Source of the DNA: Acidobacteriota bacterium
Lineage (GTDB): Bacteria > Acidobacteriota > Polarisedimenticolia > J045
Direction of reading: 5' to 3'
Assembly: GCA_030949985.1 (NCBI GenBank)
Contig: JAUZRX010000004.1
Coordinates: 31,600-95,599, forward strand
DNA: 64,000 nt
Positions within the stretch are counted from its first letter, which is position 1. Each line of letters opens with the position of its first letter. The notes below the pieces were generated by a model, which saw only the letters and a program-made list of their open reading frames with translations, did not search any database and was not told where the DNA came from. The position numbers were made by a program, and so were the translations under genes. Shown one piece after another: positions 7,731 through 17,100 of this stretch.

Positions 7731-8671
7731 TGCGCGAGGCCATGATCGAGGTACAGAACCTGCGCAAGGAGTACGGGGACCTGGTGGCCGTGTCGGACAT
7801 CAGCCTGGAAGTCCGCGCAGGCACTGTATTCGGTCTTCTGGGGCCCAATGGCGCGGGCAAATCCACCACCCTCTCCTGCATCTGTTCGCTGATCCCGCCG
7901 ACCTCCGGAGAGATACGGATCGCGGGCCACGACATACGCCGCGACACCGTCGCCGCCCGCCGCCACCTCGGCTTCGTTCCCCAGGACCTGGCGCTCTACG
8001 AAGATCTCAGCGCCGCGGAGAATCTCCGCTACTGGGGCTCGGCCTACGGCCTGCGGGGCGGTCGCCTCGAACAACGCCTGCACCAGGTGCTCGAGCAGGT
8101 CGGCCTGACCGATCGCGCCAAAGAGCCGGTCAAGCGTTTCAGCGGCGGCATGAAGCGCCGCCTGAACTTCGCCTGCGGGCTGGTGCACGAACCGAAAGTG
8201 CTGCTGCTCGACGAGCCCACGGTTGGGGTCGATCCCCAGAGCCGTGTGCGGCTGTTGGAGCTGGTCCGCCGTCAAGCCGACATGGGCACCGCCGTGCTCT
8301 ACACCACCCACTACATGGAAGAGGCCCAGGATCTGTGCGACCGGCTGGCGATCATCGATCACGGATCGATCGTCGCCGAGGGAGACCTCGCCCAGCTCCA
8401 GGCGATGCTCGGCGAAAAGGACCTGGTGCGCCTGAGCGGTCGCTTCGATCCGGCGGCCGTCGCCGCGGCCATGAAAAGCATCGACGGATTGGATTGCGTA
8501 CAACTCGAAAGCGACAGCCTGGTCCTGGCGCTGCCCCGCGCGGGAAGCGCCCTGCCCCGCATTTTCGAGGCGGCCGCCCACGCCGGGGCCGAGATCAGGG
8601 AAACGACCATTTCCCGCCCCAGCCTGGAGACCCTGTTCATCAAGCTCACGGGCCGGGAACTGCGGGAGTGA
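7730..8671 (+). CDS. ABC-2 type exporter, ATP-binding subunit
   Basis: This 313-residue protein has Walker A GPNGAGKS at 38-45, Q-loop VPQD near 83-86, signature FSGGM at 137-141 and Walker B LLLDEP at 158-163, then a TTHYMEEA switch region. The C-terminal ~80 residues match the DUF4162-like tail of CcmA/NatA-type exporter ATPases. Its ATG at 7730 shares a base with the ThyX-like stop, and two permease genes follow, so it powers the complex with them. The substrate is not deducible: families of this type export antibiotics, sodium, lipids or polysaccharides. Confidence 0.9.
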   Translation: MREAMIEVQNLRKEYGDLVAVSDISLEVRAGTVFGLLGPNGAGKSTTLSCICSLIPPTSGEIRIAGHDIRRDTVAARRHLGFVPQDLALYEDLSAAENLRYWGSAYGLRGGRLEQRLHQVLEQVGLTDRAKEPVKRFSGGMKRRLNFACGLVHEPKVLLLDEPTVGVDPQSRVRLLELVRRQADMGTAVLYTTHYMEEAQDLCDRLAIIDHGSIVAEGDLAQLQAMLGEKDLVRLSGRFDPAAVAAAMKSIDGLDCVQLESDSLVLALPRAGSALPRIFEAAAHAGAEIRETTISRPSLETLFIKLTGRELRE

Positions 8672-8693
8672 TCGGCCCGCGGAGAGCCCGAGC

Positions 8694-9956
8694 GTGAGAT
8701 TCGCCTGGATCACGGCACTCAAAGAGTTGCGGCGCCGCTTGCGCGACCCTGTCACCTTTCTGCTCTGGCTGGCGATCCCCCTGCTGGTCTGCCTGCTGCT
8801 GGGCCTGGCCTTCGGATCCCGGGGGGGGACGGCCCCGGGACCCCGGGTGCATCTCCTGATCGCCGATGAAGACGCCGGTTTCGTCAGCGGCCTGCTCGTC
8901 GGCGCGTTCTCCCAAGAGCCGCTGGGTGCACTCTTTCGGGTCGAAAAAGTGGAGAGTCCGGAAGGCCGCCGCCGGCTCGACCGGGGCGCGGCCTCGGCCC
9001 TGCTGATCATCCCCCCGGGCTTTGGGCAGGCCCTGCTCGAACGCCGTCCGGCCCGCCTGCAGCTCGTCAAGAACCCGGCCCAGCACATCCTCCCCGAAAT
9101 CGCCGAGCAGACCCTCGAGATCCTCGCCGACGGCACCTTCTATCTCCAGGAGATCTTCGCCGGACCTCTCGAAAGGATCCGTTCGGCCCAGGCCGTCGGC
9201 GGGGAGGACATCTCGGACCAGGAGGTGGCTGCCGTCGCCATTGCGGTCCGCCGCGCTCTCCACGGCGCCGGGCGCTATCTCTTCCCCCCGGCCCTGGAAG
9301 TGGCGGTCACCCGGCCCGTCACCGGGTCGACAGCGCAGCAGGACGATCGCTTCACCTCGATCGGCGCCCTCTTCCTGCCGGGCATGATCTTCATGGGGCT
9401 GTTTTTCACCGCCCAGTCCCTCAGCGAGGAGATCTGGCTCGAACGCAGCCAGGGCACCCTCGCACGCCTCGCCGCGTCACCCCGCAGCCTGCTCGCCGTG
9501 TTGGGCGGCAAACTCTTCGCCGCCTTCGTGGTGCTGGGCCTGCTGGCCACCGGCGCCCTGGTCGGCGGCGGACTGCTCTTCGACCTGCCGGCCTCCCGCA
9601 TGCCCCTGGCCGCCGCCTGGTCGGCTCTCGGCGCGGTGGCCCTCGTCGCCGCCCTCACGCTGCTTCAACTCTATGCACCCAACGCCCGCGCCGGCTCGCT
9701 GCTCAGCACGCTGCTGGGTTTCCCCCTGCTCCTGGCTGGAGGCAGTTTCTTCCCCCTCGAAGTCATGCCCCCGTTCCTCGCCGCCGCGGGACGACTGACC
9801 CCCAACGGCTGGGCTCTCGGACGACTGGTGGAGATCCTGCACGGCAGGCAGACCCCCGGCGGCATGCTGCCGGCGGCGGGAGCGGTCGCGCTGGCCACCC
9901 TGGCGCTGCTGCTCGCCGCCTGGCGGCGAGCCCGGGTCGTGGCGGGGAGGCCGTGA
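8694..9956 (+). CDS. ABC-2 type exporter permease, first subunit
   Basis: This 420-residue protein has an N-terminal helix (TFLLWLAIPLLVCLLLGLAF), a large extracytoplasmic domain at ~40-215 and five to six C-terminal helices, the layout of ABC2_membrane_3/YhgE-DrrB-type permeases. It starts at a GTG 22 bases after the ATPase gene. The last codons overlap the next gene by 4 bases (GTGA). It is expected to form a heterodimer with the next product in the inner membrane. Confidence 0.87.
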   Translation: MRFAWITALKELRRRLRDPVTFLLWLAIPLLVCLLLGLAFGSRGGTAPGPRVHLLIADEDAGFVSGLLVGAFSQEPLGALFRVEKVESPEGRRRLDRGAASALLIIPPGFGQALLERRPARLQLVKNPAQHILPEIAEQTLEILADGTFYLQEIFAGPLERIRSAQAVGGEDISDQEVAAVAIAVRRALHGAGRYLFPPALEVAVTRPVTGSTAQQDDRFTSIGALFLPGMIFMGLFFTAQSLSEEIWLERSQGTLARLAASPRSLLAVLGGKLFAAFVVLGLLATGALVGGGLLFDLPASRMPLAAAWSALGAVALVAALTLLQLYAPNARAGSLLSTLLGFPLLLAGGSFFPLEVMPPFLAAAGRLTPNGWALGRLVEILHGRQTPGGMLPAAGAVALATLALLLAAWRRARVVAGRP

Positions 9957-11098
9957 CGATGCTGCGCCTGGCAGTCTTCATCGCCCGCAAGGATCTGCTG
10001 CTGATGCTGCGCCGACGAGAGACGATCGTCTGGACCTTCATCATGCCGATCGTCTTCTTCTATTTCATCGGCTCGATCACCGGCGGTTTCGGCGGCAGCG
10101 ACGAGGCGCGACCACCCCGGTTGGCCGTGACCATGGAAGCCGGCGCCGGTTTTCTCGCCGGGGAGATCATCACCCGCCTCGAAGAGCAGGGTTTCGAAAT
10201 CACGACACCCCGGCCGGGCCAGACCCCCGCGCGGAGTCTCACGCTTCCCGGCCGCCTGACCGAGCGAGTGCTTTCCGGCGAGACCGTCCGCCTGGAAGTG
10301 ATCGACCGGACGGACCGTCCCCTCGAGGGCATGGACATCCAGGTGCGGGCGATGCGCGCGGTCTACACGACCCTGGCCGACCTGGCCCTGGCCGCCGGCG
10401 GGGGGGACGGGCGGCCCACCGCCGAAGATCTCCGGCAGCGGCGACAACGACAGCGCACCATCACCCTCGAGGTGACCACAGCCGGCCGGCGCCGCGAACC
10501 GCCCAGTGGCTTCGCCCAGGCGGTCCCCGGAACCCTGGTGATGTTCACGCTGCTGGTGACCCTGACCAGCGGTGCGGTGCTGCTGGTCCTCGAAAGGGAA
10601 CAGGGCCTGCTGCGCCGACTGGCCTGCGCGCCGATCTCCCGTGGCGGCGTGATCGCCGGCAAGGTGGGCGGCAAGTGGCTGCTGGCCCTGGTCCAGGTGG
10701 GCTTTGCCCTGCTGGCGGGGCGGTTCCTCTTCGGCTACCACTGGGGCGCCGCGCTGCCGGCCCTGCTCGCGGTCCTGGTGCTCTGGTCGGCGTTTTGCGC
10801 CTGCTGCGGCGTGTGCCTCGGGTGCGTGGCCCGGTCGAGGGGGCAGGCCATCGGCCTGGGAGTCCTGACGGCCAACCTGCTGGCCGCCATCGGCGGCTGC
10901 TGGTGGCCGATCGAGATCACCCCGGCCTGGATGCAGCGGCTCTCGCTGCTCCTGCCCACGGGCTGGGCGATGGACGCCTTTCACCGCCTGGTGAGTTTCG
11001 GCGATCCGCCGGCGGCGATCCTGCCCCACCTGGCGGCCCTCGCCGTGGCCACGGTGGCCGTGGGCCATCTCGCCACAAGACTGTTCCGCTACGAGTGA
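9953..11098 (+). CDS. ABC-2 type exporter permease, second subunit
   Basis: This 381-residue protein has the same architecture as the preceding permease: an N-terminal helix (IVWTFIMPIVFFYFIGSI), an extracytoplasmic domain at ~45-195, then about five helices. The segment WWPIEITPAWMQ near the end is the usual re-entrant loop of ABC-2 permeases. The GTG start overlaps the previous stop. The two permeases are clearly paralogous but well diverged, which supports a heterodimeric transporter. Confidence 0.87.
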   Translation: MTMLRLAVFIARKDLLLMLRRRETIVWTFIMPIVFFYFIGSITGGFGGSDEARPPRLAVTMEAGAGFLAGEIITRLEEQGFEITTPRPGQTPARSLTLPGRLTERVLSGETVRLEVIDRTDRPLEGMDIQVRAMRAVYTTLADLALAAGGGDGRPTAEDLRQRRQRQRTITLEVTTAGRRREPPSGFAQAVPGTLVMFTLLVTLTSGAVLLVLEREQGLLRRLACAPISRGGVIAGKVGGKWLLALVQVGFALLAGRFLFGYHWGAALPALLAVLVLWSAFCACCGVCLGCVARSRGQAIGLGVLTANLLAAIGGCWWPIEITPAWMQRLSLLLPTGWAMDAFHRLVSFGDPPAAILPHLAALAVATVAVGHLATRLFRYE

Positions 11099-11116
11099 CC
11101 GCCCGACCAGCCACCT

Positions 11117-12259
11117 TCAGATCACATCGTCCAGGGTTTCGAGGTCCGCGGCGCCCCGCGGTGTGACCAGCGGCAGGCGCAGCTCGACGATGGCGCGGCC
11201 CGCTTCCACCTCTTCCCTCATGGCGAACTCGCCACCGTAGGCGGAGAGTTCGGCCAGGGGCTCGAGCAGAACCCCCGGCTCCAGGTGCCAGCGATCCCGC
11301 ACCGACCAGCGCGCCTGGAAGTCGAGTTCCTCCCCGCAGCGCACTTCCACCCGCAAGACGCCGTCGATCTGCCCCCGGCGCAGGATCCGGTCGATGAAAC
11401 CTTCGAGCGCCGCTGCCAGGTCCAGGGGACGCACGGCCACGCGGGTCGAGGCGCCACTGGCCGCCAGGGCCGCCACCTCCACGGATCCCCGGGGAAAGCG
11501 GGCCCTCGACAGCCAGCGCAACATGGGCAGCAGATCGGCTTCGATGCGTGGTCGCACCCGTTCGGTCAGCCGGTCGGTCGCCTCGAGCAAGGCGTCGATG
11601 TGAGCCACGATCGCCCCGGCCTCGAGCACCGGCGGTCGGCCCGGCTCGCAGCTCGAGCGCTCGAGGCGCGACACCAGGGCAGCCAGTTCGACTCCCATGG
11701 GGCGGCAGATCCCGCTGTCGAGCCCCGCCTCTTCCGCGGCGGACACCAGTTCTTCGAGCCGGCAGTACGAACCCGCCAGCACCGCGGACAACGCCTCGCG
11801 CAGCCGCCGCGCCATGCGTTCGCCCAGGGGCCGGGAGACATCCGTGTTGAGGCAGACGAAGCGCAGCGCCTGCAGTTCGCCGCGACCCCACCCGGCGGGC
11901 TGGAAATCGAGGGCGACACGCCAGAAGCGCCGGAGAGCCGTCCGGCGCCGGGCGCGGCGCAGGGCGTGGAGTTCCTCGCGATCGCTCTTCCTCTGCTCGG
12001 CCCAGCGAGAGACCGGCGGGATCACGAGCAGGCCCAGGCAAAAGGCGCCGAAGGCCATCAGCCCCACCTCGGGGCCGGGCTCGCGGGAGGCGAGGGCCGC
12101 GAGCAGGACGGCCAGGGCGGGAGCCGAGACCATGGCGAACAGGCGCAGGGACAGGCCCGCCCTCAGAACGGACAGTCCCCGCCCCGCCGTGGCGGCAAGC
12201 CGCGCCGAAACGCCGCGGGTGCGGATGATCAACCTTGGGTCCCTCCCTGATTCAGGCAA
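11117..12259 (-). CDS. Membrane-anchored degenerate histidine-kinase-like protein
   Basis: This 380-residue protein has two membrane segments at about 38-58 and 67-85, a long helical middle, and a C-terminal part (~265-370) with GHKL-ATPase-like strands: FIDRILRRGQIDGVLRVEV, a LSAYGGEF stretch where the G2 box would be, and a terminal VELRLPL strand. There is no H-box with a phospho-accepting His and no N-box, so it does not look able to autophosphorylate. TTG codons at 12259 and 12232 both have GGGAGG-type sites, so the exact start is open. It is convergent with the exporter operon. No response regulator lies nearby. Confidence 0.5.
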   Translation of the reverse strand: MPESGRDPRLIIRTRGVSARLAATAGRGLSVLRAGLSLRLFAMVSAPALAVLLAALASREPGPEVGLMAFGAFCLGLLVIPPVSRWAEQRKSDREELHALRRARRRTALRRFWRVALDFQPAGWGRGELQALRFVCLNTDVSRPLGERMARRLREALSAVLAGSYCRLEELVSAAEEAGLDSGICRPMGVELAALVSRLERSSCEPGRPPVLEAGAIVAHIDALLEATDRLTERVRPRIEADLLPMLRWLSRARFPRGSVEVAALAASGASTRVAVRPLDLAAALEGFIDRILRRGQIDGVLRVEVRCGEELDFQARWSVRDRWHLEPGVLLEPLAELSAYGGEFAMREEVEAGRAIVELRLPLVTPRGAADLETLDDVI

Positions 12260-12352
12260 GGGACGCCCTCCCCCTGGAGCCCTGGCACCCGGCTATCTAC
12301 ACTGAAGCCGGACAGGGTCAAGGCCGGGACGAAAAATCGAACAGGCGGGAAA

Positions 12353-12386
12353 GAAAAAAGATCAGCCGGAAAAGGTCCAGTCCGGC
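12353..12386 (-). terminator. Candidate intrinsic terminator of the DsbA-like gene
   Basis: On the minus strand GCCGGA and TCCGGC pair across a 10-base loop (12365-12386), overlapping the stop codon, and a run of six T residues follows a few bases later (12354-12359). The stem is short. Confidence 0.4.
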
Positions 12387-13039
12387 ACCGCGGGATCGTC
12401 GTCGTCACCCGGGCCTTCCCGCGCCCCGCCCTTCCCCGTCGGCAGGGAGCCGCCGAGTCGAGCCACCCCGTCGAGAACGGCCTCGAAGCCCACGAACAGG
12501 CCCGCATCCAGCCGAATCGCGGGGACGGCGTCGACACCGCGATCCGCCGCCCGCCGGGTGACGCGCTCGAGCATGGCCGGCATGCGGGAGTCCGCCAGGG
12601 CCTTCTCGAGGGCAGGCTCGGGCACCGCCACCGAGCGCCCGGCGCGGATCGCCGTCTGTCGGGACTCGGGATCCTCCCCCAAAACCCAGATCGCCTCCCA
12701 GAGGCTGTCGGTCACCGCCGCCATCGCCTCCTGCCCGGAGCGGTCCTTGATGAACAGGCAGGTCTCGAGCAGTCGCGCACTGTCGAAGGGATAACGCCGG
12801 GGAACCCGCACTTCCATGCCCAGCCGCGCCGCCGCAGCCTCGACCGCCGGCCAGGGTTTCGGCGGCACTCCGCCCGCGGCGCCCAGACGCCGGGCATGAA
12901 CGGGCTCGAGGGTCAGGGCCGCTTCGGCCTCGCGGCAGGCTCGCGGCACGAGCTTCGAGACCAGGTAGGCGAAGGGATCCGCGAAATCGAAAGTGAAGGT
13001 CACGTGCAGCGGCGCGGTGGTGCGGCTGGGGAGATTCAC
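12362..13039 (-). CDS. DsbA-family / 2-hydroxychromene-2-carboxylate isomerase-like protein
   Basis: This 225-residue protein has a thioredoxin-type N-terminal strand followed by DFADPFAYLVSK, the D-F-x-x-P-x-A-Y-L signature of HCCA isomerases and kappa-class glutathione transferases. There is no CxxC, as usual for that branch, which uses a serine or similar residue to bind glutathione. The helical insert (~60-170) and the DAVPAIRLDAGLFVGFE stretch, which contains the cis-Pro (V-P-A) of the thioredoxin fold, are both present. The start is GTG 13039 behind AGGAG at 8 bases. The C-terminal tail is an unstructured acidic extension. It is divergent from the PlsC gene. The substrate is unknown; a quinone- or aromatic-related isomerase or a disulfide-type role are alternatives. 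Confidence 0.7.
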   Translation of the reverse strand: MNLPSRTTAPLHVTFTFDFADPFAYLVSKLVPRACREAEAALTLEPVHARRLGAAGGVPPKPWPAVEAAAARLGMEVRVPRRYPFDSARLLETCLFIKDRSGQEAMAAVTDSLWEAIWVLGEDPESRQTAIRAGRSVAVPEPALEKALADSRMPAMLERVTRRAADRGVDAVPAIRLDAGLFVGFEAVLDGVARLGGSLPTGKGGAREGPGDDDDPAVPDWTFSG

Positions 13040-13183
13040 CGAGACAGCTCCTGCGACCTGCACCCGGCCACGACGGCAGCGGGTCGATTGCGGCGCGGGT
13101 CTACGATATAACTCTGACCAGCCGGCGGCGAGCAGAGGCGAAACGGGTCGCCGGCCCGTCCCCCCGGAACGGACCCTTCTCCG

Positions 13184-13861
13184 ATGTGGCTTTACAACCT
13201 CAACCGCTGGCTGCTCCCCGCCGGGCGCCTGGTCTTCGCCCTCGAGAAGCGCGGGGAGGATCTGCCGGCCAGGGACCAGCCGGTGCTCATCGCCGCCAAC
13301 CACTCGTCGTTTCTCGATCCCTGGGTTGTCGGCTCGGTGGATCCGCAGCGCGAGATCCACTTTCTGATCAACGAACGCTGGTATCGGCGCTCGCGGCTCT
13401 GGACGGCCCTCTTCGATGCCTGGGGCGTGCTCCCCGCCTCTTCCCGCTCGCCGTGGGAGACCATCGAGCGGGTGGTCGCGGCCCTGGGTCGGGGCCAGAG
13501 CGTGGGCATCTTTCCCGAGGGCCGCATCAGCGAAGACGGGAAGATCGGCCGCGGCCGCCCGGGCATCGCCTGGATGGCGGCCCTCTCCGGCTGCCCGGTC
13601 GTGCCCTGCGGACTGCGAGGGATTTTCGAGGCGCTTCCCAAGGGCCGTCTGCTGCCCCGACGTCACCGGGTGAGCATTCACGTGGGTCGGCCGCTGTACT
13701 TCTCCGCAAAGGCCGTCAGAGACCCTGAACGGGGGCAGTTGCATGACTTCGCGGGCAAGGTCATGACCACGATCTGCACCCTGGCCGGCCAGGAGGACCG
13801 GGTGGCCGCCGCCCTGCCCCTCGACGCCCAGGCGGACGCCCCCGGCCCCCGAAAGATATGA
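13184..13861 (+). CDS. PlsC-like 1-acyl-glycerol-3-phosphate acyltransferase
   Basis: This 225-residue protein has the catalytic NHSSFLDP block (H40, D45: HX4D) and the FPEGR motif at 110-114 that binds the glycerol-3-phosphate headgroup. Size and motif spacing match the PlsC/LPLAT superfamily, which acylates lysophosphatidate in phospholipid synthesis at the inner membrane face. The N-terminal helix WLYNLNRWLLPAGRLVF would anchor it. It lies divergent from the DsbA-like gene. It could acylate another lysophospholipid. Confidence 0.88.
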   Translation: MWLYNLNRWLLPAGRLVFALEKRGEDLPARDQPVLIAANHSSFLDPWVVGSVDPQREIHFLINERWYRRSRLWTALFDAWGVLPASSRSPWETIERVVAALGRGQSVGIFPEGRISEDGKIGRGRPGIAWMAALSGCPVVPCGLRGIFEALPKGRLLPRRHRVSIHVGRPLYFSAKAVRDPERGQLHDFAGKVMTTICTLAGQEDRVAAALPLDAQADAPGPRKI

Positions 13862-14160
13862 CTTCCGAAACAGCCCCAAGCTGTTCGCTATGGCCCGTTT
13901 TCTTTTCTTACCTGGCAGAAAGACTTGCTGCCGTCAAGCCGAGAGCGTAAATCCAACTCTGGACGCGTTCGCGCTGGTGACCGGGGAGGATCACACGCAA
14001 CCGGGAGGCTGGGCCGGAACCCCGACGGGTTCTGCGTGGTTTTCTCCTCTTCCGAGCCAGCGGAACTGATACCCCGTCGCGTCCCACTTTCTGCCGCGGG
14101 GGTCGTTGATGTTCCGCCTTGTCCCTGTCCGTCCGGTGAGGACGGGAGGGGGAGGTTCAT
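13862..14160. other. Intergenic region upstream of the giant secreted protein
   Basis: These 299 bases hold no gene I can support. GGGAGGGGGAGG just before 14161 is the ribosome binding site of the following GTG start. No known riboswitch consensus was recognised. Confidence 0.5.
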
Positions 14161-17100
14161 GTGAGCCGATCGACCCGACGCCCTCAGCCCTGCCTGGTGG
14201 CCCTCGCCATTTTCGCCACGGTCATGCCCGGCTGGGCCCTCGTCCCCCCCAGGAATCCCGACCAGCCGCTCCCCGACGCCGGCCTGGGCCGGGTGCGTGA
14301 CGACCGTGCCGGCGCCTACACCGCGGCCCGTCCCCTCGCCGGTGTGGTCCCCGCGAACATCAACGCGCGCAAGACCGCCGGGACACTGAACCTGACGACG
14401 CTCTCGGGATCCTTCGACTACGTGGTGCTGCCGGGCAAGTTCCTCGATTCCGGGGTGGACCCCTGGGCTCCCTCGGAACTGGCCGACCAGCTCTTCCTTC
14501 CGGGCTACACGGGCCTCGGCCGGCCGGGTTCCCTGCGGGACTATTTCAACGAGGTTTCCTACGGCAACTACCTGATCGACGGCGTGGTGGAACCCTGGGT
14601 CACCACCGCTCAGAACGAGGCCTTCTACCTGGGCGCCGCGGGCTGCCATGGACTGTGCTCGAGCACCACGGAATCGGCGGGGGGATTCATCGACGAGGTG
14701 ATCGCGCTCAACGACGCCACCGTCGATTTCGGCCAGTACGACAACGACGGCCCCGACGGTCTGCCCAACTCCGGCGACGACGACGGAGTGGTCGATCTCC
14801 TTGTCGTCGTCCAGGCCGGCACCGGCGGGGAATGCGGAAACGCGAAGCTCTGGTCTCACCTCGGCCGCTATTCCGACTGGTTTGGCGGCACCTACACCAC
14901 CAACGACGCCGCCGCGGGGGGCGGCTCGATCGTCATCGAAGACTACGCCCTGGTTCCGGCCCTCGATTGCGACGGCTCGAGCCTGGTGACCATCGGCCCC
15001 TTTGCCCACCTCTTCGGACTGCACCTGGGCCTGCCGGCCCTCTGGGACCGGGACGGGACCTCTCGTGGCGTCGGCGCCTTCGACGTGATGGCCCGGGGCC
15101 TGTGGGGTGGTGACGGGAACTCCCCCGAGCGGCCGACCCATCCCAGCGCCTACACCAAGGCCCTGGCCGGCTGGATCCAACCCCAGCGGGTGACCGGTAC
15201 GGAGTTGGGGGCTTCCTTTCCCGCGGTCGAGAACAGTGCCACGGCGCGGGAATTCAACCGCCCCGATACCTGTTCCCACGAAGAATACCTGCTGATCGAG
15301 AATCGCCAGAAAACGGGCTTCGACAGCCTCCTGCCCGGTGACGGCCTGCTGATCTGGCACGCGGACGAGAGCACCGCCACCGCGGATGAAGAAGCTCGCC
15401 CGAGGCTGCACCTGGTCCCCGGAGACGCGCGCTATGGCCTGAACAACGGCCGTAACGACGGGGATCCCGGCGATCCCTGGCCCGGCAGCACCGGACGGAT
15501 CTCCTTCCGGGACGATACCGACCCGTCATCCCGGCGCTGGGACGATCGCCCCTCGGGGGTCTCGGTCAACAACATCTCTCTCTCCGGCGATCCGATGACC
15601 GCCGACCTCAACCAGGACACGGCCCTGCTGCTGCACCTGCGCCAGGTGAGCTTCGACGACGGCCTGCCCGGCAAGGGCGACGGGGACGGCGCCATCGATC
15701 CCTTCGAGACCGTGCGCCTGACCCTCGCGCTGTCCAACGAAGGCCAGCTCGACGCCACCGGCGTCAGCGGCACGCTCTCCCTCAATCCTCCCGTAGCCGG
15801 TGTGACGATCACCGACAACTCCCATACCTGGCCCGACCTGGCTCCCTGCGGCGACGCCTCTGACGGTATTTTCGAGATCTCCCTCGACGAGACGGTTCCC
15901 TGCGAGACGGCCCTCGACTTCCAGCTCGACCTGACCACCGACCAGGGCGCCACGACTCTCAACTTCCAGCTTCGCGTCGGCATGTTCTTCACCGCCGCTC
16001 CGATCCAGCTCAGCACTTCGGCCGAAGACACCGGAACGGTACGGGTCGCCGGTACCGGAACCAGCGCCGCAGCGGTGTACAGCGAGCCTTCCGCCGGGCG
16101 ACGGATCATCCGCATGACCCGTTTCGACGACCAGGGCACGCTGCTGGGCACCACCGACGTGTCCGCCGCCACTGCGGGCGACGCCACCGCCCCCGACGTG
16201 GCGTGGAACGGCACCGAGTACGGGGTGGCCTGGGAAGACGACCGGGACGGCACCTCGGAGATCTACTTCGCCCGCGTGGACGCCGCCGGCGTGCGCATCG
16301 GCGGCGAAGTCCGCGTCACAACGCAGGCGGGCGCCTCCTCCCGTCCGCGCATCGCGTGGAGCTCTGCCGACAATCGCTGGATGATCGTCTGGGACGACGA
16401 CCGTAACGGAGACTCCGACGTTTTCTTCGCCGCCCTCGACAGCGCCGGCACCAAGGTGGCGGGCGATGTGGCGATCGCTTCCGGGACCGGACGGCAGAGT
16501 CACCCCGACCTCTCCTGGAACGGGCAGCGCCTCGGCATCGTCTGGCAGGACGACGCCACCGGCGAATGGACGGTGCAGTTCGTCGCCACCGACGCCGGCG
16601 GCGTGGCCCAGAGTCCTGTCAAGAGGCTCGAAGAAGGTCCCGGCGACAGCCTCCGACCGGCCGTCGCCTGGAACGCTGCGGGCGCCACCTTCGGCGTGGT
16701 CTTCATCGATTACGCCGACGGCAAGACCCGGCCCTTCGTCCGCGCAACCCGCATGACCGCCGACGGCGGGCTGCCTGTCTCGGTCAAGCCCATCAGCGAG
16801 CTGATGTTCCGTACGGACGCCGTCGACATCGACTCGGACGGCACCCAGCACTTCATCGTCTGGACCGACCATCGCGACGGTCACCGCTCGGTACGGGTTT
16901 CGAGGACCGATGACCGCTTCAATATTCAGCTCGACGCCCTTCACGTAGCGGACGACGCCGCCCACGCCCGCCATGTGGGCATCGACTTCGACAGCGGCGG
17001 GCTCTTCGCCGTCTGGGTGCAGGAAGACGCCTCGACTCTGCGCGACAACGTCTTCGCCCGCCCCTTCAACACGACCTTCGAATGTGGCCGTGACGACGAC

